64,000 nucleotides of DNA, from NCBI GenBank assembly GCA_030141605.1, contig JAQGDQ010000163.1, positions 374,001 through 438,000 of the forward strand, read 5' to 3'. Each line of letters starts with the position of its first letter. The first letter of the stretch is position 1. This stretch comes from Tubiluchus corallicola. Lineage: Eukaryota; Priapulida; Priapulimorpha; Priapulimorphida; Tubiluchidae. Shown here one piece after another: positions 22,328-35,978 of the stretch. Both the position numbers and the translations under genes were made by a program. Below the pieces are notes generated by a model, which searched no databases, was not told the origin of the DNA, and worked only from the letters and a program-made list of their open reading frames with translations.

Positions 22328-25300
22328 TTTTAAACTGTCAAAGCACAGTCGAATGTTGTCATTCTTGTCCATGTCTAGATATGTGAGAATCAGCTTCAAT
22401 GCTCGATGCTCGAATGCAAAACTCAACAGCTGAAAAAAATCATAAGAAATCACAGCAACTATGACACTGTGACGTAAAATAAACAAATAAGGTCACCTTG
22501 AGTTAAATCAGACCATCTTGAGGTGCAACCAGACTTGGACACAATTCTATTTTTCAGATTGGAATTACGAAATTTTTATGGTTGAGTCATAAAGATGAAA
22601 TATTACCAAAGTTACCTTGTAAAAAATTCAGTTTCAAATAAAATGCTACAGTACCTTCCAGTTGATTCAATTAGATTATTTCATGATAAAAGCCAGCAGT
22701 TTTAAAATGAATTTCTAATGCTGTACAAAAATGTACATTTTACTGCTTTTTCTACATAGTAATGCCATTGTTAAAGAAAGTGTTGACGAACAAGGTGACA
22801 AGCATAAATAGTTAAAACACAAAATCACAGAAATCTCGAAAAGCTTGACTTGAAATTTTATACGTGTTTAACTCACTCATAGTTTCACTGTAAAGCCTAT
22901 GTACTGTAACTATGTTACAAATTTAACACCACCTAAAGCTTGAAAATTTAACAAACTTCTAGGTAATGACAAACCGAAACGAATTCTAGTTAAATGCACG
23001 AACCACTGGCTTAGTTGAAATAAGTTACAGCATTTTTGAATCTGCTATAAAACATTTCTTGCACACTGGATTGCTAACTTAAACAATCTGATTTAGCAAG
23101 ATTTCTTTCTGGCAGAAGAAAAAACTGCTTATATAACTTCATATTGTTAATTTTTATGACATTCCAGAAAGTTCTGCTGATCCTCTTTCATAAATAATCA
23201 CACAAAAATAGATATCCACCTCAAGACAATATGATCATTTTAAAGAAGCCACTTGAGACAAAATGTATGCAGCTTGTTTTTGCTGCTTACTTGTTCTCGA
23301 GGCTATAAAAGGAAAAAGCATTAGTGATTAACTTGTAAACATAATTTGTGTTTAAATGACACGATCACTTTTTAATCTTCACACTAAGAAGGACAGACGT
23401 CTGTAGAATTTAGAAAACCTATAACAGTTCTTGATCCCCAAAAAAATCACAAAACCTCCGACATATACCTCTTGGTATTCTCCCATCGGTGTAAGATATC
23501 GCAGAATAAGCATTTGCTGCAACTCTGCTGTCAGCGGCCACATCTCGTATCGACCAATCACGAATTTCGACATTTCCGACCATCCGGAGCTGTTAGAGTC
23601 ATGCACATGAAAATGGTGTTTCCCATCCGCCTGCAAATGCGATCATTTGTTATTAATATGTCAAGATGGGCATGAGTGTCTCCATTTTCATTACTTTTTC
23701 CATGGCGTCTACCCAATATATAGTGTATTTTACGGCTTAAGCAATACTAAATCCATTATAACTGCTTCAAAGAACATAGTGACATTCTAACGCACACAGG
23801 TGAAAATGGGAATATAGAAACTTGACATAAAGTTTACTTTTTTATTTACATATAGCAAGTCCTCACTTAATGAGGCTAATGCATTCTAGCAAAACGTGAC
23901 ATTGAGCGAAGAGTTGTTACACGAAGCCAAGATTTCCATAGAAAGTACTGTAAAACAGTTGAGATTCAGAAACAAAAATGAATGTTACTTGATTCATATA
24001 AATTACATCACTTTTAAGAATTTTATTTATATTTCTAGTGATTAATTTCCTTCTGCTAGATTCAAATCACCCATCTTTCTTACCGATACCTAGTCAGTGA
24101 TTCTCTCAGTTAACAATAAAGCCCTACCGAGTTAGCAGTTAAACACTTAGATTAACATCCAAACCTGGACGAGACTTGGTACAATTTCGTCTAGATACTG
24201 GTTGCTATAGAAACAAGTTGCTGGCAAAATTCCACTTGCACCCAAGTTGATTGTTGCCAAGAAACTTTTTGTTTTATTTTAACCAAAAGGTATCATAAAT
24301 AATGAAAACAGCATCTCTTAAAATGCTCCTTAGAAACTGTGTCATACCGACAATGTGAAATACAGTCAGTCAGCATCATCAATATCAGCTCATATCACTA
24401 ACATGATCATCCACGTACATAGTAATGAAGCTTTACAAGTATGTCATTGTCAAACATCTTGTTGTTTTAGTAGGTTCTACCTCAAAATTGCGGACTTTGC
24501 ATTTTGTTTTCATTGTCAGCAGTGGAAAGTTATCTGCTCTATTAGTAGAAGAAATATTCTACTAATTCTAAAAATATTCGAAAAATCTTCCCAAATGTGA
24601 AGAAATAACTTTTTTCAATGACAAAAATGCAAAACTTACTTGATTATTTACACAATGTGCAGGTAATGCATTATCATCTGAGGCTAACACAGCATCAGCC
24701 AAACTGTTATTATTCATCCGTGATTCTTTATTCAGATGTGAAAACGGCCGCTCAGGAATCACGCACATAGATTTGGAAGGTGGAGATTTTACACCTGTGA
24801 ATGGTGGACTGGAGAAGGACTTAAATGGGCCATCATGACCAGCTTGTTGACATTGCAAATTACGTGTCGGCTTTGACATTTCTAACTGCATTTTAGCAAG
24901 TCGCTGTAACATGGTCGGCACCTGTCAATGATATATACAAAAATATAAAAACTATATTAAATTAAATTGAGAAATTTAGCAATTTAGTAAACACAACTGA
25001 CCATTTTGGATAACTGGGACTACTTACTTAAATATAAATTCAAACAACAAGAAACAAAGACACTAAATCACTGTAATAAAGAGACAATAGAGAGAAGTTT
25101 ACCAGGGACAGATTCCCCACACACAGAAACCCATAAGCATTTTTGCAAAAGTTACTCATAAGTTTTCTATATAAGCTTAAAGCGCAAGAAAACCCCCCAC
25201 TTACATAAAGATTAAAAATTCGACTTGAAATTTTATACCACTTTCATACTGTTTGCATACAAGACTTTGCATGCGCCGGCACTAATGCTGTAGAAAACAT

Positions 25301-28300
25301 GCAAATTTAAACTGGAACGACGTCCGTTAGACGAAGCCATTTTGACAATAAGTTATTTGAAACAAGTTTAGATAATACTGAGTAAAGTTTGAATAAATAA
25401 TCATAGCATTTGTAGCATACGTCACTAACTAAGTAAAATGTTACATTACTGTACCTTGTCAATAAGATTAAAAAAACATTTTTGGTTAGTGAGTGGCACA
25501 ACTGGAGGGTGAGCCAGCAACATTTTACCAATTGGCACATACATTTTAAATTTATATTTCAAGTTACATAAAAATTTCTAATAGGTAGGTGAAATGCTAA
25601 GTAATATAGATTTGCATAGAAAGTGTTTTAGGACACAATTCAACATTGCCTTTTCTCCTCAACAAATGATTTACATTTGCGTAAGTGAAGTCATGTAATG
25701 GCGCCATTGGAACAGTATTGTGGGAGATTTGAAATGAAAACAAACAAAAAATCTTTTTAGCATATGATATATACATAAAATTGCTGTAAAATAATATAAT
25801 TTTTCAAGGCGATTTTTCTGAAACCTACTTCAGGTACCGATTTTCTAGTTCTTTAAGGCTTGCAAAAAACTGCAAAATTAATTACATTTGCAAATTTCGC
25901 TTAAAAATAATAACTATTTAGCTCCACACTCACAATTTTCCTGCTTTCAGTGTCATAAATTTTTGCACTATATTATTTCAGCTGTTTTGGGTTAAAGAAA
26001 AACAATACAAAGAACTAATAACCTAATGGATTATTTCTCGGACAGTAACCTGAGCAAACTGAAGTTCCAAAAAAAAATGTAAAATACTAAAAGGTTCACA
26101 CAGAAGGGCATTTAAAATAAAAGAACAGAACTTTTAATAATTTACAAATTTCATTAACAGAGGCTCACAACAGCAAAACTGATTTCACAATATTTAGCAC
26201 TCTCACGTGTGAGTTGCTCTTCAACTGTTTCATTATTCTAGAATGAAAAACATAAGGATCAAACTTGTGTTTTTTCGTGCGGCTAATCAAAATACTAGTA
26301 GGTATTAAGAAAAAAATCCAAAATACAATTCATGAAGAATAAACATACTTACATATAATATAACTCATACTTACATATATCACACATAACAGAATGTGAC
26401 CTGTAAAATTCAATTACAAACCAAACAACTGACAAAAACATAACTTGCTAATGAATTATTTATGGTGATTATCCAACATATCACCTACCAATGCAGCATT
26501 CTGATCTCGGTAATTAGCAGCAATCGCCTGCAGCTCCATTGCAGCTGCCAGCAGTCCGGTAGCATACGATCTCAGTGGTTCCTCGGCATTTTGAGCCCAC
26601 TGAAACAACCGATCTACTAAGCCTTCAGTTTCCTGGAAGATTACAGAAACTTCCAGACCGGGAAGAATGTCCAGCATCAGTCGACAGGCGGCAGTATTTA
26701 GCTCCACATTTTCGCGGCTGCTGACGACATAATTCTTTACCAGCTAGAAAGTTGCAAAAAGTCATTAGTTAAAATTATTTAGTGCAGTAGATAGAGAAAT
26801 CACAGTAGCAACTATACCAATTGTTTCACAAATGAATACTGTCAAAAACTCAAGCTGCAGATATTATTCACTGCAATCTGCAAAAAAGATCTGGTAAAAA
26901 CCAATATGGGAAATCATTTAAGAAATTGTTGCATGTTAATTCTGTTTCTCTTATTCTAGCTGATGTTATATACTAACAAAACACTGGTAAAGTTCTAAAA
27001 CAGTTGATGCCAATAATTTCAGAGTCAAGCAAATGTTATAATAACAGTAGTTTAATTCAAGTAATAAATCCAGAAATTTAGAAAAAGTGAGCCTTTTCAC
27101 GCAAGCAAAGCCGTTAATTTTCCTGACAGCTCCACACAATCGATGATCAAAAAATGCACAGGGATTTGAGTAACAAACAAAAATAAATAATTGACCCAAG
27201 CTTTGAAGTTAAACTTCACATAGACGAAATACATTTTTACATACACATACATTTTCCAAGCTATAAAAAATTGAGCAGGCAAATTTTTTATACAAGAAAA
27301 ACTGCACACGAGTTAAATAAGAAATTTTAAACACCGTTATGCCAGCAGCTCATCACCAATGCCTCAATAAACCAGTCCCATCTACACAGATTCAATTTAA
27401 AATCTAAGTGTGTTTTATTTAAAAGACCTTACCTAACCTACATTACCTCTTATACCATAAATATCTACAAGCAAATGACTTATGGCCGTACCTTATTCAT
27501 AAAGTTATCATTCTTGAACAATGCCTTTAAGATGTGGCCCAGTCCACAGTTTGGATCTGCTCGCACTGGATGACGATCATCAAATGGATCCGGATCCAGT
27601 TTCAGAAATGCCCGAGTCTCTTTCTCTACGATTTCAGCAATTCTGAAATTAATAATACATGTAAATGATTTTATGGACAACATTACATTACGGTAGTTGT
27701 TACTACCTTAAAAATACTAAACACTGCATATCAGGTTCTACGCTGGTAACTTATCTAGTCCACAAAAATACTATTAAATACATGCAAAAAGCAAATGGAA
27801 AAAATTCAGAAAACTTTATACCTTAAACATGTATATACAAAAACAACATCAAAATTAATGCCTATCAATGTCATATGTCCTAATAGATAATTGTTTGGCT
27901 TTACTTTAGCTTTAGCTTAGACACAGCCACATGAAAAATGTTAAGTAGCCCACAGCTGCACTTGGCTGCACTGTCCCATCATTTAAATATTATTACTCAA
28001 ATTAGACTTTGTGCACATATGTGACTGCAAGTAAATGCATCAGATGAAAAATAATGATCAAACCAATCAAATTCTATGGTAGGATCCTAATTCTCTCCAC
28101 ACGTACAAAGAAACACTTTAACAACTAGTGCCAAAGTAATTTGGAATGGCTTTTGTACACTAGTGATTCACACTCGTAACATGTATTACACTGCAAAAGT
28201 TTATACACTGCAACTTCACGTAAAGCACTACCTTACAAATAATTCAAACAAATACCCACTTAGTTAAAATTTGTATAGGCTCTGGGTTTGACGACTGTTG

Positions 28301-28360
28301 CTCTGCTTCCCATTTTTCCAAGACAGATGCAAGTTCTTCGGTCGAATCCAAGGCTGGCAT
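22328..28360 (-). CDS. DCAF1: DCAF1 (VprBP) N-terminal part, six exons
   Basis: Substrate receptor of the CUL4-DDB1 ubiquitin ligase; nuclear. Exons in transcript order: 28260-28360, 27492-27642, 26489-26743, 24640-24921, 23469-23630, 22328-22429, together 351 in-frame codons. Diagnostic stretches: LDPDPFDDRHPVRADPN, LFKNDNFMNK, LNTAACRLMLDILPGLE, AANYRDQNAALV, SGWSEMSKFVIG, LRYLTPMGEYQE and FEHRALKLILTYLDMDKNDN. These match the N-terminal armadillo-like region of the family. The segment in exon 4 (from about residue 145) is poorly conserved linker. The family protein is about 1500 residues with LisH, WD40 and acidic tail; none of that is found downstream (lower coordinates), where lectin genes on the other strand occupy the space. 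The gene is either truncated or has a very long intron. Confidence 0.88.
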
Positions 28361-29365
28361 TTTTAAGTGCAAAATGCTTGGTGGTCTACAAAGCTATTCC
28401 TAACATAATCTTTAATAAGCCATGGATGAACACAACCATCTGGTGATTCTGAAAAATAGCCATGATAAATAAACCTAAAGTGAAATTTATTTTATTACCA
28501 TTTACCTGAAGAGACTACATAAATATACATATAATGCACAAATGACCACAAAAAAGTCAAAGTTCATGCCTTCAGGCTTGCATTTTAATAATATATTGAT
28601 ATCGTGTTTACATGCAATAATACAGTTACAGCAGATACAATAATTGCTCTGTAATTTTGACTTCAAGCTGCTAAAATCCACGTTAAAAGTTGCCTATAAG
28701 CAAAATATTACAGCATACGTAATATAATTTGGGCATGTTCGAATAATATGCACAAACATAGCTATTTTTACTACCTACACATTATATACTAATTATAAGC
28801 ACAAAATACGCTAATCATTATTTATAGTGACTGCTTGAATAAAATACATGCGCCGTGCCACGCATTATCTAATTAAACTAATTACAAGATTACACAAAAC
28901 AAGGAAAACTTGCGTAATCTCTTAAGTACAAGACCTTCACCAATTGCTACGTTATTTCAACTAAAGAGAAAATGTGGTTACACGCTGTAAGCTTAATAAT
29001 TGCTATTAATATTTCAAAAAGCTTTGCAATTAAAACTTTCGAAAACAATTAAATAAAACTAAAGTAAAAGGCGCACACTGAAACAACGCAAAATTTTCGC
29101 CGCCATGCCATGATTTACGATCTTAGACTGGTACACGCTTTTCTTTGACTAAAACAACAAGTAACCACTAAAGGCACGAGCGCCCCTCTAAACATAAGCG
29201 TGACCTAAACAACATCATTGCGTGTATAGTACAGTAGAAACAAAAAGCTTTTTTATGAATTACTACGACTGGTATAACGCTTTGGAAGAAAAAGTGCTGG
29301 TGTAGATCACTTAAATTAAGTAGATTATTACTTTACCTAAATCCCTCCTATTGTTTGATTTCACA
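28361..29365. promoter_or_regulatory. Divergent intergenic region, DCAF1 / TMA7
   Basis: About 1 kb separates the DCAF1 start (minus) from the TMA7 start (plus), so the two housekeeping genes probably share a bidirectional promoter region. Around 29100 is CGCCGCCATGCCATG, containing a YY1-like GCCGCCATG word. No TATA box in a convincing place. Confidence 0.45.
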
Positions 29366-32300
29366 ATGTCTGGTCGAGAAGGTAATATACACAATAAATT
29401 TTACTAATTTTTAATAATTATTGTTAGCCTTAAGTTTTAGGTTGCATAAAATAACCTAGCCGCACTGCTCTCCTTATAGACTATACAAATTATCTACAGT
29501 TTAATTTTCTGTTTGCTCTTGTTGTGAGTTAAAAAGATTTAGCTTTACTTGGAGGAGGACCCGAGGGCATTATACGCGTTCCTTCTCCTCATAGTTCAAG
29601 AGAGTTTATTCATTTCCACAATGCATCTTACAATTATCATTAAAATACAGATAATTATCCATTTAAGTAAATATAATATAAATAAATGCGGTATTATCGA
29701 GAAATTACAGAATGCGGGATATACATGTGCAATTTCATTACATAATAATTTTGATGCATACAGTTTGAGCCTAAAAGCATAGCTTGACAGGCCAAACTGT
29801 ACGTGGAAATCTTAAAAAAAAAGTGGGGGGAGTAGTGAATGAAAGATGAAATGGAGCGAGAACTAAGAAAAACTGTGATCATGGTTACAAAGTGTTCAGT
29901 AACCTGTTGAGCATAGTCACGTTATATTAAGATTACTGTGGAAAAAAATGCAGGTTATTACCATTATCAAATTGTGTTACTCTTAATACTTTTGAAATAT
30001 TTCTTTTCTGACGGTTTTTTAAAAGTTAAAAGGGAGTGACTACATTTTGAATTGCGGCTTAGTCTGTTCCATAGGACTGGTCCCATATAGCTAATGAAGT
30101 GTTTCGCCATATTTGTTCTACAACGTCTTGGTATATATTCATTATGTCTGGTATTGTATTTTTTTACATTTATCTTAACTGGATTTTCAAAAAAAGTTGG
30201 AAATAAGTTGTTGTTGGTTCTATACATGTATATACATCCATTAAAATTAATAACATCATCCAGAAGTAATAATTGACATTGCTTAAAATGTGTAGTAGTA
30301 ATTGTGCTCCTTTTGTCTAGTTTGAAGATGACACGTAAAAATTTTCGTTGTAAAACTCTTAAGCATTACGCATTAAGCCTTAAGATTAAGCGTAGTGAAT
30401 CGTATTACTTACAATGCGACGTTATGTCTATATTACTGCATTAAAATACCGTCTCAAATACATTTTTAATCTCATAACAAATGAATTGAGGTTTCATTTC
30501 TGACTCATTACATAGTTTAACTGGTGACTAAACATGAAAGAATTATCCTTTGTAATAATCCTTCGGATACAACTTTGGAGAGATAGCATAAATTTTTTTT
30601 ATGTAAAATGCGAGAGAGAAAACGTGTGATATTACAATCGATAGAGGTTTAACAAGAGAGACAACTATGGGCAAAAAGCCTACTTACAGGCTTCGCCCTG
30701 TCGATCTTCGGTAATGTAATAAAGTAAGTTTCAGTTCATCAAAACCATTTACATTAAACATTACTGCCATGGCATGTAGAGTGTCAGAATTTACAAGAAA
30801 TCAACTTTATCAGGGTTAGTGAATACAGTGTAGCTAAACAACTTAAAACTAATCTCTAATAATATTTTTTCAGGAGGAAAAAAGAAGCCACTGAAAGCTC
30901 CAAAGAAAGCAAAAGGAGACATGGACGAGGTAAGACAGAAGCCCATTAACTCGAAACAAGTTAGTTACTGTTTGTAACCACTATTATTATAATATTTGAC
31001 ATTTCAGCAATATGCATTCAACTTTGTTCGCTAACGTCTTATCTTTGGGGCCCAAGAAACCACTAACAAAATACAGTGTGTGCTATTTCATAAATCCACC
31101 TTGGAACAAAGCTAAATGGATTTTTAAGCGGCTGGATTTACAAACCGAAGAGACCTATTAAGTAGCATTTTCTACTTTAATACAGTGTGTGATGTTTATT
31201 TATGAAGTCAATACACTTAGCATTCAGCAAACTGCTTGCAAAAAATTCTTAAGTAAAGTGCAATAATTTATTAGCATTTGCACGATTAAAGTAACTCGCA
31301 TAAAGTTAGTATGTATTGTTTATCTTTGATGCCATTACTTTTTATATGTTTGTACCTGCTTGCCAAGTTAAAAATATGTGTATCTTTGATATCAGCGAGA
31401 TCTAGCATTCATTTATTTGATTCATGTTCTCACTGGCACAATGGCTTATCAGTTAGAATCTGCATTTTTGTTTAACCTAATTACATATGCAAAACAAGTA
31501 GGTATATGCACACCATCATACTGCATACAGATAAGTTTAAACGTGTTTATTGTTCATTCTAGTCTGTTTTAGTGGGAAAGTTTTTTTCGAAGATGCAATT
31601 GAATGTCTTGCTTGAGTTCGGTGAAATATCGCATGTTTGAATAGTCACTGTTGTACAGTGCACAGTGCAGTATTTCCAGCATGCGTCGCATGTAATACAG
31701 TAATACATGCGATACAGTAATTCCTGCTTCATCATGGTCATCACCGCAGTCATGCAAAGTTGCAAACAGTGCTTAGAACAAAGATACTGATCTAGTTCAA
31801 GTTAAGATGCAGGACAATTGTGTGGTCTTACATCACAATTTTGTTCTCTTCACAGCCCGCAAACCGCAAGGTATATTTACAAAGTGAAGCTAAGATTTAA
31901 TAAACAGCGGATTTTACTAGGTTAAAGTATTATACTCTTTCATTCCAGCAATAGTGTCACAATAAATGGATGGATTTATCATCCCTGAATTTATCAAGCA
32001 GATACTACTGTATAAGTTATCTGCCTGGTTTTAGGCATTAAAAGGAATTTGGATTTGAGATTTTCTTTAGCTAATTTTCGTTTCCAAGGGGCTTAAACTA
32101 CATTTCATGATTCTAAAGTCATCGGTCACTTATAGATCAAAAGTAGATAAGATGGGCAAAGTGCCCTACAGTGAATTTCTCTTTCTTCGTGTAAAAAATG
32201 TTTAGCCAGGCGACATGTACCTTCCGCAGTAACAACGATGCAAGCATGCCCATAAAGCGAAGCTTTAGACAACTCGCCGTGTCTGCACAGCATACCTTTG

Positions 32301-32688
32301 TTGAACCAAAAAGGTCAATATATACATTCCAAGTCCTCTTCTAAAAGACTTGCATAAACACTGTAAAACTGCTGACTGACTGTTGATTTTCAAATTTTAC
32401 AATTATAGGAAGATATAGCATTTAAGCAGAAACAAAAAGAACAGCAAAAAGCATTGAAAGAAGCTTCAGACAAAGCAAAACAAAAAGGACCAATGGGTAA
32501 GAGCATTTTTAAATGTTTTCAAATCAGTAAATAAGTGTAGTAGCACTATGTATGTTCAACTGTGCAATAAAATTAATTTTAAATTGTGTCAGTACAGTAC
32601 TTATTGATATGCTAGCTACAAATTTAATATTTCTTTACTGCTTTCTCTTTCAGCTGGTACAGGAATTAAAAAATCAGGCAAGAAATAA
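29366..32688 (+). CDS. TMA7: TMA7, translation machinery-associated protein 7
   Basis: Four exons (29366-29381, 30874-30929, 32409-32496, 32654-32688) give a 64-residue lysine-rich protein, the exact family length. It starts MSGREGGKKKPLKAPKKAKG and ends GPMAGTGIKKSGKK, both hallmark segments, with a charged helix EEDIAFKQKQKEQQKALKEA between. The family is ribosome-associated in yeast and conserved through animals; the molecular role is poorly known. All junctions keep frame and are GT-AG. The first exon has only 16 coding bases. Intron 1 contains a LINE remnant. Poly(A) signal at 32954. Confidence 0.96.
29960..30370 (-). mobile_element. LINE ORF2 C-terminal remnant in TMA7 intron 1
   Basis: The minus strand reads KYNTRHNEYIPRRCRTNMAK then YMGPVLWNRLSRNSK and FKKPSEKKYF. 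NTRH, GP-LWN-L and the trailing FKK are the standard end of CR1/L2-like LINE proteins. The frame is short and 5'-truncated. Confidence 0.65.
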
Positions 32689-32953
32689 CACAGAGGCTGC
32701 TTTTAGTTTATTACATTCTCATATTTATTCCGTGCTAAACAACAGATTTATCGTATCATGAATTATACTAAACTGTTTAATGAACAACTTAACAATTTTA
32801 AAGTGTAAGAAATGTGTGCAGTTCTGAATAACACTTAATCACTTGTAAATCATAACATTTCTATTTTAAGACTAACATACTACAGAGTGATATTTTAAGA
32901 TTGATATCGTTGTTTGTCTTGCCTTGTACATAACACCATCATTTTTTAATATG

Positions 32954-32959
32954 AATAAA
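32954..32959 (+). promoter_or_regulatory. Poly(A) signal AATAAA for TMA7
   Basis: Canonical hexamer 266 bases after the TMA7 stop, followed by a second AATAAA at 32964. Confidence 0.6.
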
Positions 32960-33918
32960 GTACAATAAACTTATTTAGTTGTTTTACTTTTTCATTACAT
33001 TTTTGCATTTAATAAATCTGTTCTTAACTGTTTACATAGTTTTGCAAGTAGCTATACAGCATTTAGACTGACATCCGTCACTTAGAAAGCTTTGGGGTAC
33101 TCAACCTATCTTGATAAAAGTTGAGACTACAAATCAAAAATGGAACTTTAATAACTTTTAAGACATTTTCTAAATGGTATAGTAGCCAAGTTGTTTCATT
33201 TCTACTCTTAGATGAGATGAGGGGCCCCCATTGAAAATCTCAAAGATATGTGGTACAGAAGTTTTGCCATATGAGATTAATATTAGTAGCAATTAACATT
33301 ACATCCAAATTCAAAAACTGTTCTTCATAAAATTACACCTTGCAAAAAATTTGCACAATTGCTACATTGCAACAAGTATTTGAATTTTAGTACATCATAA
33401 TTATCACAGTTTTTCAACAGCACATCGAAAAACAGCCCAATAAGTCGGTGAATTAGCATCATAATTGATTGATTAAAAAAGGCACAAAATCTTAATAATA
33501 ATATTGATTATAATAACTTCCATCACATATTTGTTGAATGTAGATAATCTGTCCCAGTCACGCACGCAAGCAGTGGGTTTAGCTGCACAATCTGCTCAGA
33601 CACAAGCGCATGGTTTTACTGTAAAATTTTTAAACTGTGCAATCTGAGTGAGCCTGTATATGAGTATATGCAAAAATATATAATAAAATACAATAAAAGA
33701 TAGTAAATCTATGTGGACACACTTATGTAGACGCATTTTGATGTCCAATTTAAAAAGTCACTAAATTCACAGACGTTTCTTAAATCTAGTTATATACACT
33801 TGAATACATGATCTGTACACATTAAATGTTGCAAAATCAATATTTGTACAGGATGTACTGACAGCTGTTTTTTATTGATTACTATTACATTCAAATCGTA
33901 TTTCATCCATTTTTTGTG
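32960..33918. other. Convergent intergenic region, TMA7 / Nudix gene
   Basis: AT-rich, presumably the two 3' UTRs; nothing else recognised. Confidence 0.4.
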
Positions 33919-34533
33919 TCAACTTTGCGCGCATTTCCTACACTGGCCTATAATGTACGTATAGAGTTTTGAATCAACCATCACTCCACCAGCTTCAAAT
34001 TCATTAATTTTTTTAAGTAAGTCATTCATAGGTAGCAGAACGACATCCACAAATTCACCTTCGTCTGTTGCCTGTTTTGGTGACTGATTTTCGACAACAT
34101 CCCCATCTATCTCCACAAAAACTAGAGTTTCCAGTGAGTTTCCAATGCCAGGATCAAGACATGTTGGTGGACCCACGTGAACTATACTTCCCACATAACC
34201 AGTTTCTTCTTTTAGTTCTCTTAATGCTGCTTCTGATGTTGTTTCACCATCATCAATCAACCCAGCTGGAAATTCTAATGTGTAAACATTCAATGGCGGT
34301 CGGTATTGCTTCACACAAACCAAATGGTCTGGCAGTGAACGCTTCTTGAGAGTTGCAATTACGCCCACGCCATCCGTACCCACATCCGCCTTTCTTGTTG
34401 TTCGTTCGACAGACTCCCACAGTCGTTCCATTCCTGCCTCATCGCAATAAGTGATCTCGAAAAGTTCCAGCCATTTGTTCCTGCATAGACTTGTCTTTTT
34501 GAGCTGAGTTGACTTTTTTGCAGATTTTGCCAT
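33919..34533 (-). CDS. NUDT5: ADP-sugar pyrophosphatase, NUDT5-like Nudix hydrolase
   Basis: An intronless 204-residue frame. The Nudix box is complete at residues 91-113: GLIDDGE, seven residues, then RELKEETGY, giving the metal-binding glutamates. Preceding YRPPLNVYTLEFPAG and following GPPTCLDPGIGNS match the NUDT5/ADPRase subfamily, which cleaves ADP-ribose and similar ADP-sugars to AMP and a sugar phosphate in cytosol and nucleus. Length is close to the family norm (about 210-220). The first 15 residues are basic and unconserved. The upstream sequence contains an AG at CATAAG 17 bases before the start, so an untranslated 5' exon is possible. Orthology to NUDT5 rather than NUDT14 is inferred from these motifs. 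Confidence 0.9.
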   Translation of the reverse strand: MAKSAKKSTQLKKTSLCRNKWLELFEITYCDEAGMERLWESVERTTRKADVGTDGVGVIATLKKRSLPDHLVCVKQYRPPLNVYTLEFPAGLIDDGETTSEAALRELKEETGYVGSIVHVGPPTCLDPGIGNSLETLVFVEIDGDVVENQSPKQATDEGEFVDVVLLPMNDLLKKINEFEAGGVMVDSKLYTYIIGQCRKCAQS

Positions 34534-35004
34534 TTTTGGTGAACTTCTTATGTCTAAAAATGGAAAAAAATTGATGAAAGTTCTAAACAGTTAAAAACTA
34601 GAGTCTTGAAACTGTATCACCTATAAGGTAGTTTTAAATCAGAATAAGTGGAATAAACAACTCTGCCAGCCTAATATTATGGATGCTTTAGTTACCTTGG
34701 GGCATTCTAAATATTATGTTGTACGAAGCAACTCGGTGCTAAATATTAATGAGATGGAATTAATTACAAGCTTAGTTAATTATGTATCACTTGTAAATAA
34801 TCTAGTAGTACTAACTAGGTCCTTTCATTCTGTGATCAGAGCAATGTATTATGTTGAATTTCCACTCGCTTCCTTTACAATTTGCCTAAGGGAAAAATGA
34901 AGGTGCTGGAATCCATAATAGTAAAGATACAACGGTGTCTCACAGATTAATGTATTGTGTAGTAATGTATCTAGTTTCACCATGAAACATTAACCTCCTG
35001 TTAT

Positions 35005-35041
<37 letters not shown>

Positions 35042-35978
35042 CAATATATAATCACAATGCAAGACACTGATAATGCAGAAAAGTATGAATCTAGGTTGAA
35101 TCTTCTGAAGGGCATGGTGCAGTGCCGTTTCAATTCAATTCAATAGATTTATTTCGCAATAAACAAATACTTATGCATTACAAGTACACTGATAATCGAT
35201 CTAGACACCTAAGAAGCTAGTTTATAATAGGCCACTAGAATTAGTTGTGAGAAAAATAACAACATATTACCAGTAGTTAGTATGAGTTACAGTGGGCGTT
35301 AGTAGTATTTTATAATTACGATGTAAACTGATGGTTGGTACACGGAAATGATAAATGTTTTAACACATTTGCTAAGCATTTGTGAAGGAGGCATCACTTG
35401 ATTATACTATATGGAGGTGTGCACTGCATATATAGGTGGGAACTAATAACTACATTATTATCCTTGATAGGAAGTTTTTGAAAACGAAAATGAACATGAA
35501 AATGAAAGCTGTAGGTTCATAATTAATAATTATTAGAATATGGGACTAGCTCAACTCCTTATGTTATGATTACATAATGAATACTCATACAAATTAAAAG
35601 AGTGAACTATCAGCAACTAATCATATAATTAAGGTCGTTACAGTTCATGAACTTCATACAGTACCCGGCACAGTTCACTCAGTACAAACCCTAATGTCCT
35701 AAGTTCATTATCGTTCATTACAAAGGTTCGTTACTGTTCATCAACTACTGGTTCACTTGACCATAACAATCCACATCAACTATAACTTAACAGCAGATTA
35801 ACTTGTCGTGTGAACTCTTCAAAACCTGAAAATAACCAAGCTGGATCTGCTGCAAACAGAAAAACAGCACTTATCACCCTAAGTTACTTACGAGTTTCAC
35901 AGAACATTGAGCAAGTATATATAGTTTTTCTATGCTGCAAATTGTTTGAATTCATTAGATTTTTGTTTCTCTGCTTTT
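34534..35978. other. Intergenic region with retroelement tails
   Basis: Contains an (AG)16 run at 35008-35039. At 35126-35160 there is a minus-strand retroelement 3' end of the form GAAATAAATC plus a (TATTGAATTGAA)-type pentamer tail, similar to the tail in lectin A. A stretch near 35640-35760 repeats GTTCAT words. No exon supported. Confidence 0.45.

Noticed and set aside
23855-23935. Possible pogo-like end (GCAAGTCCTCACTTAATGAGG) in a DCAF1 intron
   Set aside because: Only one end is recognisable, so no element is called; the same holds for CAGTAATTCCTCGTTTAAGG near 11337.
26165-26240. Exon-like minus-strand frame (NNETVEEQLTRESAKYCE) with a good acceptor in the DCAF1 intron
   Set aside because: Runs into a stop, matches no DCAF1 segment, and the flanking exons join directly in phase with the family sequence intact.
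34068-34349. Plus-strand frame opposite the Nudix gene
   Set aside because: Shadow of the minus-strand coding sequence.
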